DNA of 64,000 nt from Neptunicoccus cionae (GCF_002860325.1 NZ_PKOJ01000001.1:806001-870000); one strand, 5' to 3'; numbered from the stretch's first letter, positions 1-8,738 are shown. Program-made: numbers and translations. Notes: generated from the letters alone by a model not told the origin.

Positions 1-1
1 G

Positions 2-712
2 GCCTGCGCCACCTCCGGTCCTTTTGCCAGCAAGCTCGGCCTGCCCGCGGTGTCGCCGATGGCTGAACGAATCCAGTTGGAACGGGACATGGCCTTGGTG
101 GAAATGACCGGCGTGCGCTATCACGTTGACCAGCTTTCAACCGCCGTTTCCCTGCCGGTGCTGGAGCGGGCCAAAGCCGCCGGTTTGCGGGTCACGGCGG
201 GGGTGTCCATCCACCACCTGACATTGAACGAACTGGACATTGACGGCTATCGCACCTTTTTCAAGTTGAAGCCGCCCTTACGCCATGAAGATGACCGCAT
301 TGCCATGGCGCAGGCCGTTGCAAGAGGTTTGATCGACGTGATCTGTTCCCAGCACACGCCGCAGGACGAAGAAAGCAAACGCCTGCCGTTCGAGGAAGCT
401 GCCAGCGGGGCGGTCGGGCTGGAAACTATCCTTCCTGCCGCAATGTCGCTGGTTCACGCCGGCCATATGGACCTGCCGACCCTGTGGCGGGCGTTGTCGC
501 TGAACCCTGCCAAGGTGATGGGGCTGGACAGCGGAAGGCTTGCCGCAGGTGCGCCTGCGGATCTGGTATTGTTCGATCCGGACAAACCCTTTGTGATGGA
601 CCGGTTCAAAATGCTGTCCCGCTGCAAGAATACGCCCTATGATGAACGCCGGATGCAGGGGGCCGTTCTGGCGACTTTTGTGGGGGGCGCAAAGGTATAC
701 AACCGCGACTGA
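2..712 (+). CDS. pyrC: Dihydroorotase-like protein (PyrC family), 3' part only
   Basis: C-terminal 236 residues of a class I dihydroorotase-type amidohydrolase; the start and the HxH metal site lie left of the window. Dihydroorotase closes carbamoyl aspartate to dihydroorotate in UMP synthesis. Visible family blocks are SKLGLPAVSPMAERIQLERD, GVSIHHLTLNE, the KRLPFEEA..GAVGLET segment and a closing ADLVLFDPD strand. The position usually reading ATDHAPH is CSQHTPQ, so the catalytic aspartate and second histidine are replaced. Related alphaproteobacterial proteins carry a similar SSHDPQ block, so this may be a subgroup with altered or structural function, as in non-catalytic PyrC partners of aspartate carbamoyltransferase. 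plsY follows 33 bases later. Confidence 0.9.
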   Translation, partial: ACATSGPFASKLGLPAVSPMAERIQLERDMALVEMTGVRYHVDQLSTAVSLPVLERAKAAGLRVTAGVSIHHLTLNELDIDGYRTFFKLKPPLRHEDDRIAMAQAVARGLIDVICSQHTPQDEESKRLPFEEAASGAVGLETILPAAMSLVHAGHMDLPTLWRALSLNPAKVMGLDSGRLAAGAPADLVLFDPDKPFVMDRFKMLSRCKNTPYDERRMQGAVLATFVGGAKVYNRD

Positions 713-745
713 TTGCGGGTACCGGCGCATTTTGAGGAGGCACTG

Positions 746-1351
746 ATGCCCGAACTGACCTTTGATTTTGTAACGCTGCTGCTGGTTGTCGGTGGCTATC
801 TGCTTGGTTCTGTGCCTTTCGGCATGGTGATGGCGCGGGTGATGGGGCTGGGCAACCTGCGAGACATCGGGTCCGGCAATATCGGCGCGACCAATGTTCT
901 GCGCACTGGCAACAAGAAAGCGGCTTTCCTGACTCTGGTATTTGACGCGGGAAAAGGGGCGGTTGCCGTGCTGATCGCCCGTGCTGTGGCGGGCGAGGGG
1001 GCGGCACAACTGGCCGGACTCGCCGCATTTCTGGGGCATCTGTTTCCGGTCTGGCTGGGCTTCAAGGGAGGCAAGGGCGTGGCGACATACCTTGGCCTGC
1101 TGCTGGCATTGTCCTTCCCTGTGGGGCTTGCCGCCTGTGCAAGCTGGCTGGCGGCGGCTGTATTGCTGCGAATTTCTTCGGCCAGTGCACTGGCCAGTGC
1201 GCTCGTCACTCCGGTCTGGGCGCTGATGCTGGGATACGGGCAAGGGATTGTTCTTATTGTCGTGCTCGGCGCGCTGATCTTCTGGGGGCACCGTGCCAAT
1301 ATAAGCCGTCTGCTGGCTGGGACCGAACCGAAAATCGGCAAGAAATCCTGA
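746..1351 (+). CDS. plsY: Glycerol-3-phosphate acyltransferase PlsY
   Basis: Membrane enzyme that moves the acyl group from acyl-phosphate to glycerol 3-phosphate, the first step of phospholipid synthesis. The 201-residue protein has all three cytoplasmic family motifs: SGNIGATNVLR near residue 40, GHLFPVWLGFKGGKGVAT near 105, and a C-terminal GHRANISRLLAGTEPKIG. About five hydrophobic segments are visible. The start is the ATG at 746, eight bases after GAGGAGG (734-740); an in-frame TTG at 713 has no such site. It lies just behind the dihydroorotase gene and is probably co-transcribed with it. Confidence 0.97.
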   Translation: MPELTFDFVTLLLVVGGYLLGSVPFGMVMARVMGLGNLRDIGSGNIGATNVLRTGNKKAAFLTLVFDAGKGAVAVLIARAVAGEGAAQLAGLAAFLGHLFPVWLGFKGGKGVATYLGLLLALSFPVGLAACASWLAAAVLLRISSASALASALVTPVWALMLGYGQGIVLIVVLGALIFWGHRANISRLLAGTEPKIGKKS

Positions 1352-1423
1352 CACTGAAAATTCTTGCGGTGCCCTGCAATACCCCTAAGGTTGAACCTAT
1401 TAAAACCGATAAGGGACAGTGCA

Positions 1424-1780
1424 ATGGATTTTTCAACGGCGGTGAAAACCGTATTCAGTAAATATGTGGATTGGAACGGGCGGGCTCTGCGTTCTGAATT
1501 CTGGTGGTGGACGTTGTTCACCCTGATCATAAGCATCATTACAACCATCATCGACAGCGTACTTGGTATCGTTGCGCTGAACCCGTTGTGGTCGCTTGCA
1601 ACCCTGCTGCCGAGCATTTTTGTCGCGGTGCGTCGTCTGCATGATCATGGCCGCACGGGGTGGTGGTTGCTGCTGGCCCTAACCGGAATCGGGATGCTTG
1701 TTTTGCTCTACTGGTACATCACGGAAGGCGATCAGGAGGCGAACGCCTATGGTCCGCCTCCTTTGCCGCAAGCGGCCTGA
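1424..1780 (+). CDS. DUF805 family membrane protein
   Basis: A 118-residue protein with the DUF805 layout: an N-terminal amphipathic stretch with YVDWNGRALRSEFWWW, then three to four hydrophobic segments, and RRLHDHGRTGWWLLL before the last segments. A short Pro-rich tail (GPPPLPQ) ends it. The family is widespread and of unknown function, probably inner membrane. The ATG at 1424 follows AAGGGAC with good spacing and starts the conserved part; upstream in-frame codons lack a ribosome site. It lies 72 bases after plsY on the same strand. Confidence 0.9.
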   Translation: MDFSTAVKTVFSKYVDWNGRALRSEFWWWTLFTLIISIITTIIDSVLGIVALNPLWSLATLLPSIFVAVRRLHDHGRTGWWLLLALTGIGMLVLLYWYITEGDQEANAYGPPPLPQAA

Positions 1781-1804
1781 TTGCGGCGCATTTGCGAGGA
1801 ATTT

Positions 1805-2614
1805 TTAAGAGGGACACCCGCGCAATTCTACTGCGCGGGGTCCGCCCAATAGTGTGACTTTGACACTGCTGCGCTGCATCATCAAAGGTGTACTGCCATA
1901 AGCGAAGAGATTAGCGCTGGCAGTGAGGGTATTGCCCTCGATCCGGCTGTCTTTCTGCTCGATCCACACATCGGTGCCGGGAAACTCTATCACCGGAAAA
2001 CTGGCCGAAGGCAGAGGCTTGTTGCCCCGTAGCGTGGTGCTGATGCGAAACCCGCCTTTAATCGGGGTGATGTCGCAAGAAACCGGAGCAATCCCGCGGG
2101 ACGCGCCACTGGCCGGTTGTTTGCGCAAGGCCGCCTTTATGACCTTGGTGCTGCCCGCATCGCTGCCAGCCACGTCCATTGAAAATCGTGCCTTCACGGG
2201 AATGCAGACGTCTTCGCACACCCCGAACAGAACCTCTCCTTTCAGAGAGACCGGAGCGCCGGACTGTTGGGGTGTAATGCTGATGGGCAGCACGAGTTCC
2301 TGCTCATAGCCGATGGTCCGCTCGCCATCTTTCATAAAGACGTATGGTTCGGGCCAGTGGAAGGCGACATCCTTGAGGTTTTCAGAGCCGCCCCAGTCAA
2401 AGGCGGGCGGGATTCCGTTGCTGCCCGGTGCGCGCCAGTAGGTCTTCCAGCCCGGAGCAAGCTGGATACGCGCAGCTATCATATGTCCCGACGATGTTTC
2501 ATAGCCGGGCAGGATATCCAGACGGGCCACGCCCTGAATATTATACTCCTGCGCAGAAAGCGCGGCAGGCAGGCCCAGTGCAAGGCCAAGGGCGGTCAGA
2601 CAGCTTCGTATCAT
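1805..2614 (-). CDS. Secreted DsbD-alpha-type protein (DsbD N-terminal domain only)
   Basis: Exported 269-residue protein. Residues 1-20 form a signal peptide ending LSAQ. The rest matches the N-terminal periplasmic domain of DsbD (DsbD_N/alpha): GWKTYWRAPGSNGIPPAFDW near residue 55 and LFGVCEDVCIPV near 130, where the two cysteines (CxxxC) are the redox pair. The membrane and C-terminal thioredoxin domains of full DsbD are missing, so it would be a free periplasmic thiol-exchange protein, perhaps for cytochrome c or copper-site maturation. The start at 2614 puts the signal peptide first; a longer reading from 2659 would add 15 polar residues. Confidence 0.85.
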   Translation of the reverse strand: MIRSCLTALGLALGLPAALSAQEYNIQGVARLDILPGYETSSGHMIAARIQLAPGWKTYWRAPGSNGIPPAFDWGGSENLKDVAFHWPEPYVFMKDGERTIGYEQELVLPISITPQQSGAPVSLKGEVLFGVCEDVCIPVKARFSMDVAGSDAGSTKVIKAALRKQPASGASRGIAPVSCDITPIKGGFRISTTLRGNKPLPSASFPVIEFPGTDVWIEQKDSRIEGNTLTASANLFAYGSTPLMMQRSSVKVTLLGGPRAVELRGCPS

Positions 2615-2864
2615 GGGTTGGTCGGTATCCGTTTTGTTGTGCAAAGAATATGGGGGCAAACTGCAAAGCGAAAGTCACAAATCAGCGAGAGGCTCGTGAC
2701 ATCTCTGCTGGTCAGTCTTGAAACCCCGAACAATCGGGCGCATCTTAAGAGAATGAACAGCACCGGCTGCGGATTGTCTCTTGTGTGGCAATTCACATGC
2801 CGGATCAGAGGCGCGCTGTTCGGCAATGGGGCTGCGCCTGCGAAACACTGGAGAAATAGTCGAA

Positions 2865-3443
2865 ATGGCAGAATATTCATCCGAGGCACGGCATCTGGAC
2901 GGACGGTTGCTGGTGGCGATGCCTTCCATGGGCGACCCCAGATTTGACCGCTCCGTTATCTACATCTGCGCCCATTCCGACAGCGGAGCGATGGGGTTGA
3001 TCGTGAATAAACCCGCTGCGGATCTGAAATTTGCCGACCTTCTGGACCAGCTTGACATCAAGGCAGACCGGCCGATTGAAGGTATTGACGTACATTACGG
3101 CGGTCCCGTTGAACACGGGCGCGGCTTTGTACTGCATTCACGGGATTACGGATCGGAAGACTCGACCCTGACTGTGAACGAAGAATTCGGCATGACCGCG
3201 ACTTTGGATATTCTCGAAGACATCTCCCAAGGTTTCGGACCGCAAAGTTGCCTGCTGGCGCTGGGCTATGCTGGCTGGGGGCCGGGCCAGCTAGAAGGTG
3301 AAATCCGAGAAAACGGCTGGCTGATTTGCGATGCTGATGCGTCGCTGGTGTTTTCCGCGGATCATGAAGGCAAATGGGCCGCAGCAATGAAACGGATTGG
3401 AATTGACCCGCGGGTTCTTTCGATGGAGGGCGGGCGCGCCTGA
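2865..3443 (+). CDS. YqgE/AlgH family protein
   Basis: A 192-residue UPF0301 (YqgE/AlgH) protein. Family blocks are LDGRLLVAMPSMGDPRFDRSVI at residue 10, then GAMGLIVNKP, YYGGPVE-like HYGGPVEHGRGFVLHS, and LLALGYAGWGPGQLEGEI. The biochemical role is not known; AlgH is linked to alginate and redox-related regulation in Pseudomonas. The start is set at 2865 because the family motif begins ten residues later; an in-frame ATG at 2826 would add 13 atypical residues. It is convergent with rpsU, with a shared terminator between. Confidence 0.93.
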   Translation: MAEYSSEARHLDGRLLVAMPSMGDPRFDRSVIYICAHSDSGAMGLIVNKPAADLKFADLLDQLDIKADRPIEGIDVHYGGPVEHGRGFVLHSRDYGSEDSTLTVNEEFGMTATLDILEDISQGFGPQSCLLALGYAGWGPGQLEGEIRENGWLICDADASLVFSADHEGKWAAAMKRIGIDPRVLSMEGGRA

Positions 3444-3535
3444 CACTTGCCGCCATCAGTTTGTGCTGAACTGTCGAAATTTGGATATTTGCAGAAAATG
3501 GACCCGGGCAGCGTTGTGTGCCCTCTAAAAAAGCA

Positions 3536-3561
3536 AAACCCCCGAACGGATCCGGGGGTTT
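3536..3561. terminator. Bidirectional terminator between yqgE and rpsU
   Basis: A 9-bp perfect stem, AAACCCCCG paired with CGGGGGTTT, with an 8-base loop. The minus strand continues into TTTTGCTTTTTT, so it ends rpsU well; on the plus strand a T-rich stretch follows about five bases later and it can also stop yqgE transcripts. Confidence 0.85.
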
Positions 3562-3591
3562 AATGACTTTTTTCGGTCTGAAGCGTAGTGC

Positions 3592-3798
3592 TTAGAGCAT
3601 GCCTTCGCGCTGAAGCTTTTTGCGCGCCAGCTTGCGTGCACGGCGAACTGCCTCGGCCTTTTCACGGGCTTTCTTAACGGAAGGTTTTTCGTAATGCTGC
3701 CGAAGCTTCATCTCACGGAAAACGCCTTCGCGTTGCAGTTTTTTCTTCAGAGCGCGGAGCGCCTGATCGACGTTGTTGTCGCGTACCGATACCTGCAT
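3592..3798 (-). CDS. rpsU: 30S ribosomal protein S21
   Basis: A 68-residue, very basic protein that matches S21 throughout: [23 protein letters not shown] at the N terminus and [29 protein letters not shown] in the middle. S21 helps the 30S subunit start translation. The ATG at 3798 follows AAAGGTGG. It stands alone between yqgE (convergent) and a broken RTX-like gene upstream. Nothing unusual was seen. Confidence 0.98.
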   Translation of the reverse strand: MQVSVRDNNVDQALRALKKKLQREGVFREMKLRQHYEKPSVKKAREKAEAVRRARKLARKKLQREGML

Positions 3799-3905
3799 GT
3801 GGTGTCACCACCTTTCTAGGTTTGAGTTTGCAGAAGTGCAGGAAGGCGCCTTATAGACGCGGATTCTTGATTTGTCCAGTGCGCGAAGCAGTTTGCCATG
3901 CCCCG

Positions 3906-4291
3906 TCACGCAAGAGAGCAGCAATCTATGTCGTTGATGAGTGCTTCTATGTCTGTGAAGTTCTTGATCCTGATGGTGGAGAGGTGATCAATGACAATGT
4001 CGTCCCCGTCTACATGGGCGTAATCGTTCAAAAAGGCGCGCACTTCCGCGCGGCCTCCGCCTGAGCCGATTGAGAGGATTGCGATTGTGTCCACATCATC
4101 CTCAAAATCCATAGTCGTCTCTTTTTGGTCCGAAAGAAAGAGAACACGTCCGCGCCTTCGCCCCCGACCAGCCTGCCGTCTGCATCCGTGCCGTCCGGTG
4201 ACGGCGCGGCAACCAGTATTGAAATCGGCTGGTCGGGTGGGGCGGTTGTGTATAGTGGCGTATCGAGTTCGAAACTTAGATAATGGGACAT
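3906..4291 (-). pseudogene. RTX-like calcium-binding protein, split by a frameshift
   Basis: Two minus-strand reading frames join into one sensible protein. Frame one starts at ATG 4291 (after AGGAA) and reads MSHYLSFELDTPLYTT... to LVGGEGADVFSF, an RTX-type glycine/aspartate nonapeptide. Near 4140 the sense moves to the next frame, SDQKETTMDFEDDVDTIAILSIGSGG... ending at 3906. 'ADVFxF...DFEDGVDTI' is the normal order in RTX protein C termini. The joint lies in a pyrimidine run (TTCTCTTTCTTTC). Intact length would be about 128 residues. It could be a true pseudogene, an assembly error or, less likely, a programmed frameshift. A second short RTX-like gene lies at 7187-7843. Confidence 0.65.
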
Positions 4292-4430
4292 TGGAAAATT
4301 CCTAAACGCTGAAATAAAATTGTTTTGCCTATTGGGGGCATTCTAGCAGAAATTGCTCAAATACGGGGATAATACGTCGCGCTGGCGATCCGGACTTTGC
4401 TTTCGACGGCGGGCAGCCTATTTGTAAAGT

Positions 4431-5144
4431 ATGACCAAGACACAGAAAACCGAAGCCGACCATATTGCAGAAACCCGCGCCAAACTGTTGGAAGCGGCTG
4501 TTCCCCATGTTGTTTTTGACGGCTGGTCAGATGCTACCTTTGCGGCCGCTGTGGCGGAAAGCGGAGTAGATGCTGGGCTGGCTGCACAGGCCTGCCCGCG
4601 AAAGGGGCTCGATCTGGCGGTGGCCTATCACCGGCAGGGCGACCGTGAGATGCTTGCGGCTATGGACGAGGCCGATCTTGCGGCTATGCGCTACTCGGAG
4701 CGGGTGGCCCTTGCCTTGCGCGCGCGTCTGGATGCCGCCGACCGCGAACTGGTGCGCCGTGGCTCTGCCTTGTTTGCGCTGCCCCATCACGCTGCCGAAG
4801 GGGCCGGACTGATCTGGGAAACCTCCAGCGCGATCTGGGACGCACTTGGCGATTCCTCGCGGGATGTGAACTGGTACAGCAAACGGGCAATGCTCTCGGC
4901 AGTCTATTCCAGTGCGGTTCTGTTCTGGCTTGGTGACACCAGCGAGGAGTCTGCCGCGACCTCGGACTTTATCGACCGGCGCATCGCGGATGTGATGAAG
5001 ATTGAAACAACCAAAGCCAAGCTGCGGGAAAATCCCTTGTCAAAGGCGTTCATGGCTGGGCCGGGTCGTCTTCTCGATCTGGTTAAGGCGCCGGATACCG
5101 CGGTTCAGAGCGACCTGCCCGGATATGTAGCACCCAAGTCCTGA
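4431..5144 (+). CDS. COQ9 family ubiquinone biosynthesis protein
   Basis: A 237-residue COQ9-type protein. COQ9 binds isoprenoid lipid and helps deliver precursors to the flavin hydroxylase step of ubiquinone synthesis at the membrane. The N-terminal half has the TetR-like helical start (AKLLEAAVPHVVFDGWSDATFAAAVAESGVD). The C-terminal COQ9 domain is recognised by the RRGSALFALPHHAAEGAGLIWETSSAIWDALGDSSRDVNWYSKRAMLSAVYSS region. It stands divergent from the RTX-like pseudogene, in the usual rhodobacterial neighbourhood of rpsU. Confidence 0.93.
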   Translation: MTKTQKTEADHIAETRAKLLEAAVPHVVFDGWSDATFAAAVAESGVDAGLAAQACPRKGLDLAVAYHRQGDREMLAAMDEADLAAMRYSERVALALRARLDAADRELVRRGSALFALPHHAAEGAGLIWETSSAIWDALGDSSRDVNWYSKRAMLSAVYSSAVLFWLGDTSEESAATSDFIDRRIADVMKIETTKAKLRENPLSKAFMAGPGRLLDLVKAPDTAVQSDLPGYVAPKS

Positions 5145-5245
5145 CCGGCGCCGCAACGTCGGGGCGTTAAATGGGCCTTGCATCTGCTATCTGATTGCAC
5201 TTCGTTGCCGGAGTATGAAAGACTTTCCCAAAAAGAGGAAAAACA

Positions 5246-6121
5246 ATGGCACTTGGCAAGCGACAGCTGACCTATTTTAACGGAGACTGGCACGAAGGGC
5301 ACACGCCGGTGATTGGCGCAGCAGATCACGGTGCGTGGCAGGGGACAATGGTGTTCGATGGCGCACGTTTCTTTGACGGCGTGACGCCGGATCTGGACCA
5401 CCACGCGGCCCGCGTTGTGACATCAGCCGAAGCGATGGGCATGGAGGCGCCGGTGGACGGCGATACGATCGCGGGGTTGATCCGCGACGGGATCGCCATG
5501 ATGGATACCGAAGAAGCCCTGTATTTGCGCCCGATGATGTGGAGCCGCGAGGCTTCTCCGGCGCTGCTGGATGCCGATCCTGAAAGCACGGCTTTTGCCA
5601 TTTGCCTTGAAACCCTGCCGATGTCCGAACCCGGTGATTTGCCGGTCACGGTCAGCCCGTTCAGGAGGCCCCGACAGGACACCGCTTTGACAGAGGCCAA
5701 GGCGGCCTGTCTTTATCCCAACAATGCCCGTATCCTGACAGAAGCCCGAAAGCGGGGCTTCAAAAACGCCCTCTCGCTTGATCTGGAAGACAATGTTGCG
5801 GAGACTGCATCGACCAACGTGTTCATGCTGCGCGACGGTGTGGTACAGACTCCGCGTCACAACGGCACCTTTCTGAACGGCATTACGCGGCGCCGTGTTA
5901 TCGCGCTGCTGCGTAACGACGGGTATGACGTGCAGGAAGTTTCCCTCACCGTTGACGATTTCCGCGAGGCCGACGAGATTTTCCTGACCGGCAATGCCTC
6001 TAAGGTGATGCCGGTGACACGACTGGATACGCGGGAGTTTGCGACCTCTCCCGTCGCAATGCGCGCCCGAGAACTTTATTGGGATTTTGCCCATTCAAAC
6101 TATGAAAGTATGCCCCTATGA
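5246..6121 (+). CDS. Class IV aminotransferase, branched-chain type
   Basis: PLP-dependent aminotransferase of fold type IV, 291 residues, close to branched-chain amino acid aminotransferases (IlvE) and D-amino-acid aminotransferases. Typical blocks are FDGARFF near residue 38, YLRPMMW near 93, the segment around the PLP lysine (EAKAACLYPNNARILTEAR, lysine near residue 152) and ETASTNVFMLRDGVVQTP. It lacks enough specific residues for me to fix the substrate; branched-chain amino acids are most likely. The ATG at 5246 follows AAAGAGGAAAAA. Its stop overlaps the next start (ATGA), so the pair is translationally coupled. Confidence 0.9.
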   Translation: MALGKRQLTYFNGDWHEGHTPVIGAADHGAWQGTMVFDGARFFDGVTPDLDHHAARVVTSAEAMGMEAPVDGDTIAGLIRDGIAMMDTEEALYLRPMMWSREASPALLDADPESTAFAICLETLPMSEPGDLPVTVSPFRRPRQDTALTEAKAACLYPNNARILTEARKRGFKNALSLDLEDNVAETASTNVFMLRDGVVQTPRHNGTFLNGITRRRVIALLRNDGYDVQEVSLTVDDFREADEIFLTGNASKVMPVTRLDTREFATSPVAMRARELYWDFAHSNYESMPL

Positions 6122-7104
6122 CCCAGATGAACGTTGTCGAAATCACGCAGGCCGGTGCGCCGGAAGTTCTCAAACCGGCAACCCGCGAAGTGCCTGCGCC
6201 GCGCCACGGGGAAATCCTGATTCAGGTGGCCGCTGCTGGTGTGAACCGTCCGGATGCGTTGCAACGGGCTGGCAAATACGCGCCACCTCCCGGAGCGTCA
6301 GATCTGCCGGGGCTGGAGTGTTCCGGCACGGTGGCGGCCGTGGGGGAAGGTGTGACGCGCTGGGCCGTGGGGGATAGTGTTTGTGCCCTTCTGCCCGGTG
6401 GCGGTTATGCGGAATATGTGACCACCCCTGCCGATCACGCACTGCCGGTGCCTGCGGGGCTGGATATGGTACAGGCAGCGGCGCTGTGTGAGACATACTT
6501 CACAGTGTATTCCAACGTCTTCATGCGTGGTGGCCTGAAAGCGGGCGAGGTGTTTCTGGTCCACGGCGGTTCCAGCGGCATAGGCACGACCGCGATCCAG
6601 CTTGCCGTTAAGGCAGGCGCGCGGGTGTTTGCCACAGCCGGTTCTGCCGAGAAATGCGCAAAATGCGTGGAACTCGGCGCGGAGCGGGCGATCAACTACA
6701 AGGAAGAAGACTTCGTCGAGGTGATGAAAGAGGTAACTAACGGCGCTGGCATCGACCTGATCCTTGATATGGTGGGCGGCAGCTATATTCCGCGCAACAT
6801 CAAGGCGCTGGCGCTTGACGGGCGGCTGGTCCAGATCGCGTTTCTGGAAGCACCGGTTTGCGAGTTGAACTTCGCGCAAGTGATGGTGAAGCGCCTGACG
6901 ATCACGGGGTCTACCCTGCGTCCGCAGAGCGACGGGGCAAAGGCGGAAATCGCTCGGGCGTTGGAAGAGAACATCTGGCCGATGCTGACCGCCGGCACAA
7001 TCGCGCCGGTAATGGACAGCACCTATCCGCTGGCCGAAGCTGCCGCCGCGCATGCGCGAATGGAAGGGTCTACCCATATCGGCAAGATCGTCCTGACGGT
7101 CTGA
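6118..7104 (+). CDS. NAD(P)H quinone oxidoreductase, PIG3 type
   Basis: A 328-residue medium-chain dehydrogenase/reductase of the quinone oxidoreductase branch (TP53I3/PIG3-like). It has AGVNRPDALQRAGKYAPPPGASDLPGLECSG near the N terminus, a nucleotide-binding VHGGSSGIGTTAIQLAVKAGARVFATAGS near residue 145, and no zinc-binding cysteine set. It would reduce quinones or enals with NADPH in the cytoplasm. Its ATG overlaps the aminotransferase stop by four bases. A strong terminator follows, so the two genes form a complete operon. Confidence 0.93.
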   Translation: MTQMNVVEITQAGAPEVLKPATREVPAPRHGEILIQVAAAGVNRPDALQRAGKYAPPPGASDLPGLECSGTVAAVGEGVTRWAVGDSVCALLPGGGYAEYVTTPADHALPVPAGLDMVQAAALCETYFTVYSNVFMRGGLKAGEVFLVHGGSSGIGTTAIQLAVKAGARVFATAGSAEKCAKCVELGAERAINYKEEDFVEVMKEVTNGAGIDLILDMVGGSYIPRNIKALALDGRLVQIAFLEAPVCELNFAQVMVKRLTITGSTLRPQSDGAKAEIARALEENIWPMLTAGTIAPVMDSTYPLAEAAAAHARMEGSTHIGKIVLTV

Positions 7105-7126
7105 GACCATTAAACCTTGTAAATGC

Positions 7127-7156
7127 AAAAGCCGGAGGGATTGCCTCCGGCTTTTT
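7127..7156 (+). terminator. Intrinsic terminator after the quinone oxidoreductase gene
   Basis: A 12-bp perfect stem (AAAAGCCGGAGG with CCTCCGGCTTTT) and 5-base loop, with T residues running through the descending arm (TTTTT). It can work in both directions, also serving the convergent gene at 7187. Confidence 0.9.
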
Positions 7157-7186
7157 GTGTTTATGCCAACGGTGGATGCGCCGGTT

Positions 7187-7843
7187 CTAGCGGGCGACCA
7201 GTTGAATATGAGAGGGCGTGATCCCCTGAACACCGGCGAGTTTTGCGACAACCATGTCGTTAATCGCAATATCCGCACTTTGTCCGTCTTTTGAAAGGTT
7301 CACCGAAAGTTCCACCGGAAGTGCTGCGCCGCTTTGCGGATCTGTTATGGCGTCGTATTCGATCTGAAGCTGGTCTTCAGCCGGATCAAAGCCGGCAATC
7401 TCGATGGTCTCAAGGTTGGACAGGGCAGGGGCAAAGTGTTCTGCATCTTCTACTTGATCCTCCGCGCCAAGCAGCAGGATATCATTGTCGGATTTGGCAG
7501 ATAGCGTTTCTGCATCGCTGGAGCCCCACAGCATATCATCGCCGCTGCTGCCATACACGGCGTCGTCATCCGCCAGAGATTCCGCCGCTGGACCCTGCGC
7601 GGTTTCGGCCGGTATCTGGACGGCCTGCGCTTCGATCAACAGTGGTGCCACAGGGGTATTCTGCCGGATCGGGCTGTCGGCGGACAGATCGCTCGGGACC
7701 AGCGCCTTGCTGTCCTGTGCTTCGGGTGCGTTCACAGACGCCGGAGCCTTTGGTGTATCGTCGTTTCCGATGACCAGCGACGCACCGAGCAGGGCTACAA
7801 ACATCAGGGCGTTTGCTACGTGTGCCAATATAAATGCCAGCAT
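7187..7843 (-). CDS. Membrane-anchored protein with degenerate RTX-type segment
   Basis: A 218-residue protein. An N-terminal hydrophobic segment (about residues 2-25) is followed by an Asp/Ala/Pro-rich linker. Around residues 95-125 there are degenerate calcium-binding-like nonapeptides (VYGSSGDDMLWGSSDAETLS). The C-terminal part (EIAGFDPAEDQLQIEYDA..., DIAINDMVVAKLAGVQG) resembles the beta region after RTX repeats in rhodobacterial proteins. Its function is unknown. It could be a secreted or surface calcium-binding protein. It is probably a paralog of the frameshifted gene near 4.1 kb. Confidence 0.75.
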   Translation of the reverse strand: MLAFILAHVANALMFVALLGASLVIGNDDTPKAPASVNAPEAQDSKALVPSDLSADSPIRQNTPVAPLLIEAQAVQIPAETAQGPAAESLADDDAVYGSSGDDMLWGSSDAETLSAKSDNDILLLGAEDQVEDAEHFAPALSNLETIEIAGFDPAEDQLQIEYDAITDPQSGAALPVELSVNLSKDGQSADIAINDMVVAKLAGVQGITPSHIQLVAR

Positions 7844-7961
7844 GTCATCACCGTTTCTGCATGAGTGCGTTAAAGCGTATTCATGGTAAATTATTGGTGA
7901 ATGTGGGCAGCTTTGCGGCTGGATTTGGGGGGTAGTTTGATGATTTGGTGACTGACCTGCC

Positions 7962-8606
7962 TTATCTGATCGGGTTCAGAACCGCCTTTGTGGCGGTGCA
8001 ATCGCGCAAGACATCCACGCCGCAGCGGCGGGGGGTCAAGTCTCGTGTCAGGCAGATACGCACCTCTTGGATATGGTTGCTTTTGCAGGTCACAGTAATC
8101 TGATCGGCCTGCAGTTCGGGGTTGGATTCCAGAAAAGCATCTTCGATCACGCGGGCGGGCAGGGCGATGGTCTTGTCCAGTTTGCGCAGAACTTCGGGAC
8201 GGTTCACACGGCCATAAGCCACTCTGGATAAAGCATAATAATCTTCCGCACTCAGACCCGAGCAGGTGCCGTGTTTCTTCCACTGGTGCCATGCCAGACC
8301 TCCGGTCCCCATGATATCGGCCATGGCACCTGTCATCGCGCGGCTTGGAGCGCGTGAATTTGTGCGGCAGAAGGAGGGCCAGCCCCGCTCTTTTTGAGGC
8401 CAAAGCCCGTGAAGCACCCAGCCGTGTTTTCTTTGTGGCGCACATTGTGGCGAATTGCGGGCATCCCCTTCCAGCTCACACCAGTTTGGCGACCAGGACA
8501 GCGCCATGACATAGTAATCGAAAGCGCCGGGCCGTTCGCCTTCGGCGCGACTCACACCTGCGGTTGATGCGGTGATCGAAAGAAGGGTCAACAGAATACG
8601 GATCAT
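7962..8606 (-). CDS. Secreted ribonuclease T2 family protein
   Basis: A 214-residue RNase T2. A signal peptide covers about residues 1-21 (MIRILLTLLSITASTAGVSRA). Both catalytic segments are present: CAS I as KHGWVLHGLWPQ near residue 60 and CAS II as WHQWKKHGTCSG near 105, each with its histidine. The enzyme cuts RNA through a 2',3'-cyclic phosphate and should act in the periplasm or outside, scavenging nucleotides. Cysteines are frequent, as expected for disulfide bonds. It stands alone, divergent from the DUF1013 gene. Confidence 0.95.
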   Translation of the reverse strand: MIRILLTLLSITASTAGVSRAEGERPGAFDYYVMALSWSPNWCELEGDARNSPQCAPQRKHGWVLHGLWPQKERGWPSFCRTNSRAPSRAMTGAMADIMGTGGLAWHQWKKHGTCSGLSAEDYYALSRVAYGRVNRPEVLRKLDKTIALPARVIEDAFLESNPELQADQITVTCKSNHIQEVRICLTRDLTPRRCGVDVLRDCTATKAVLNPIR

Positions 8607-8738
8607 TTGGCCTTTTCCTTTGTGCTATCCTTGTCTATATAGGCTGGGAATTCCCCACCTGAAACGGCAATTCGCGACGGTCCCGACCCGAGCAACCGAT
8701 TTCTCGGCGCGGGAGAGGTTTATTTGGAGGAAAGAGAT

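Noticed and set aside
278-1354. A 358-codon minus-strand frame over dihydroorotase and plsY
   Set aside because: Gln/His/Arg-rich antisense product; both plus-strand genes are clear.
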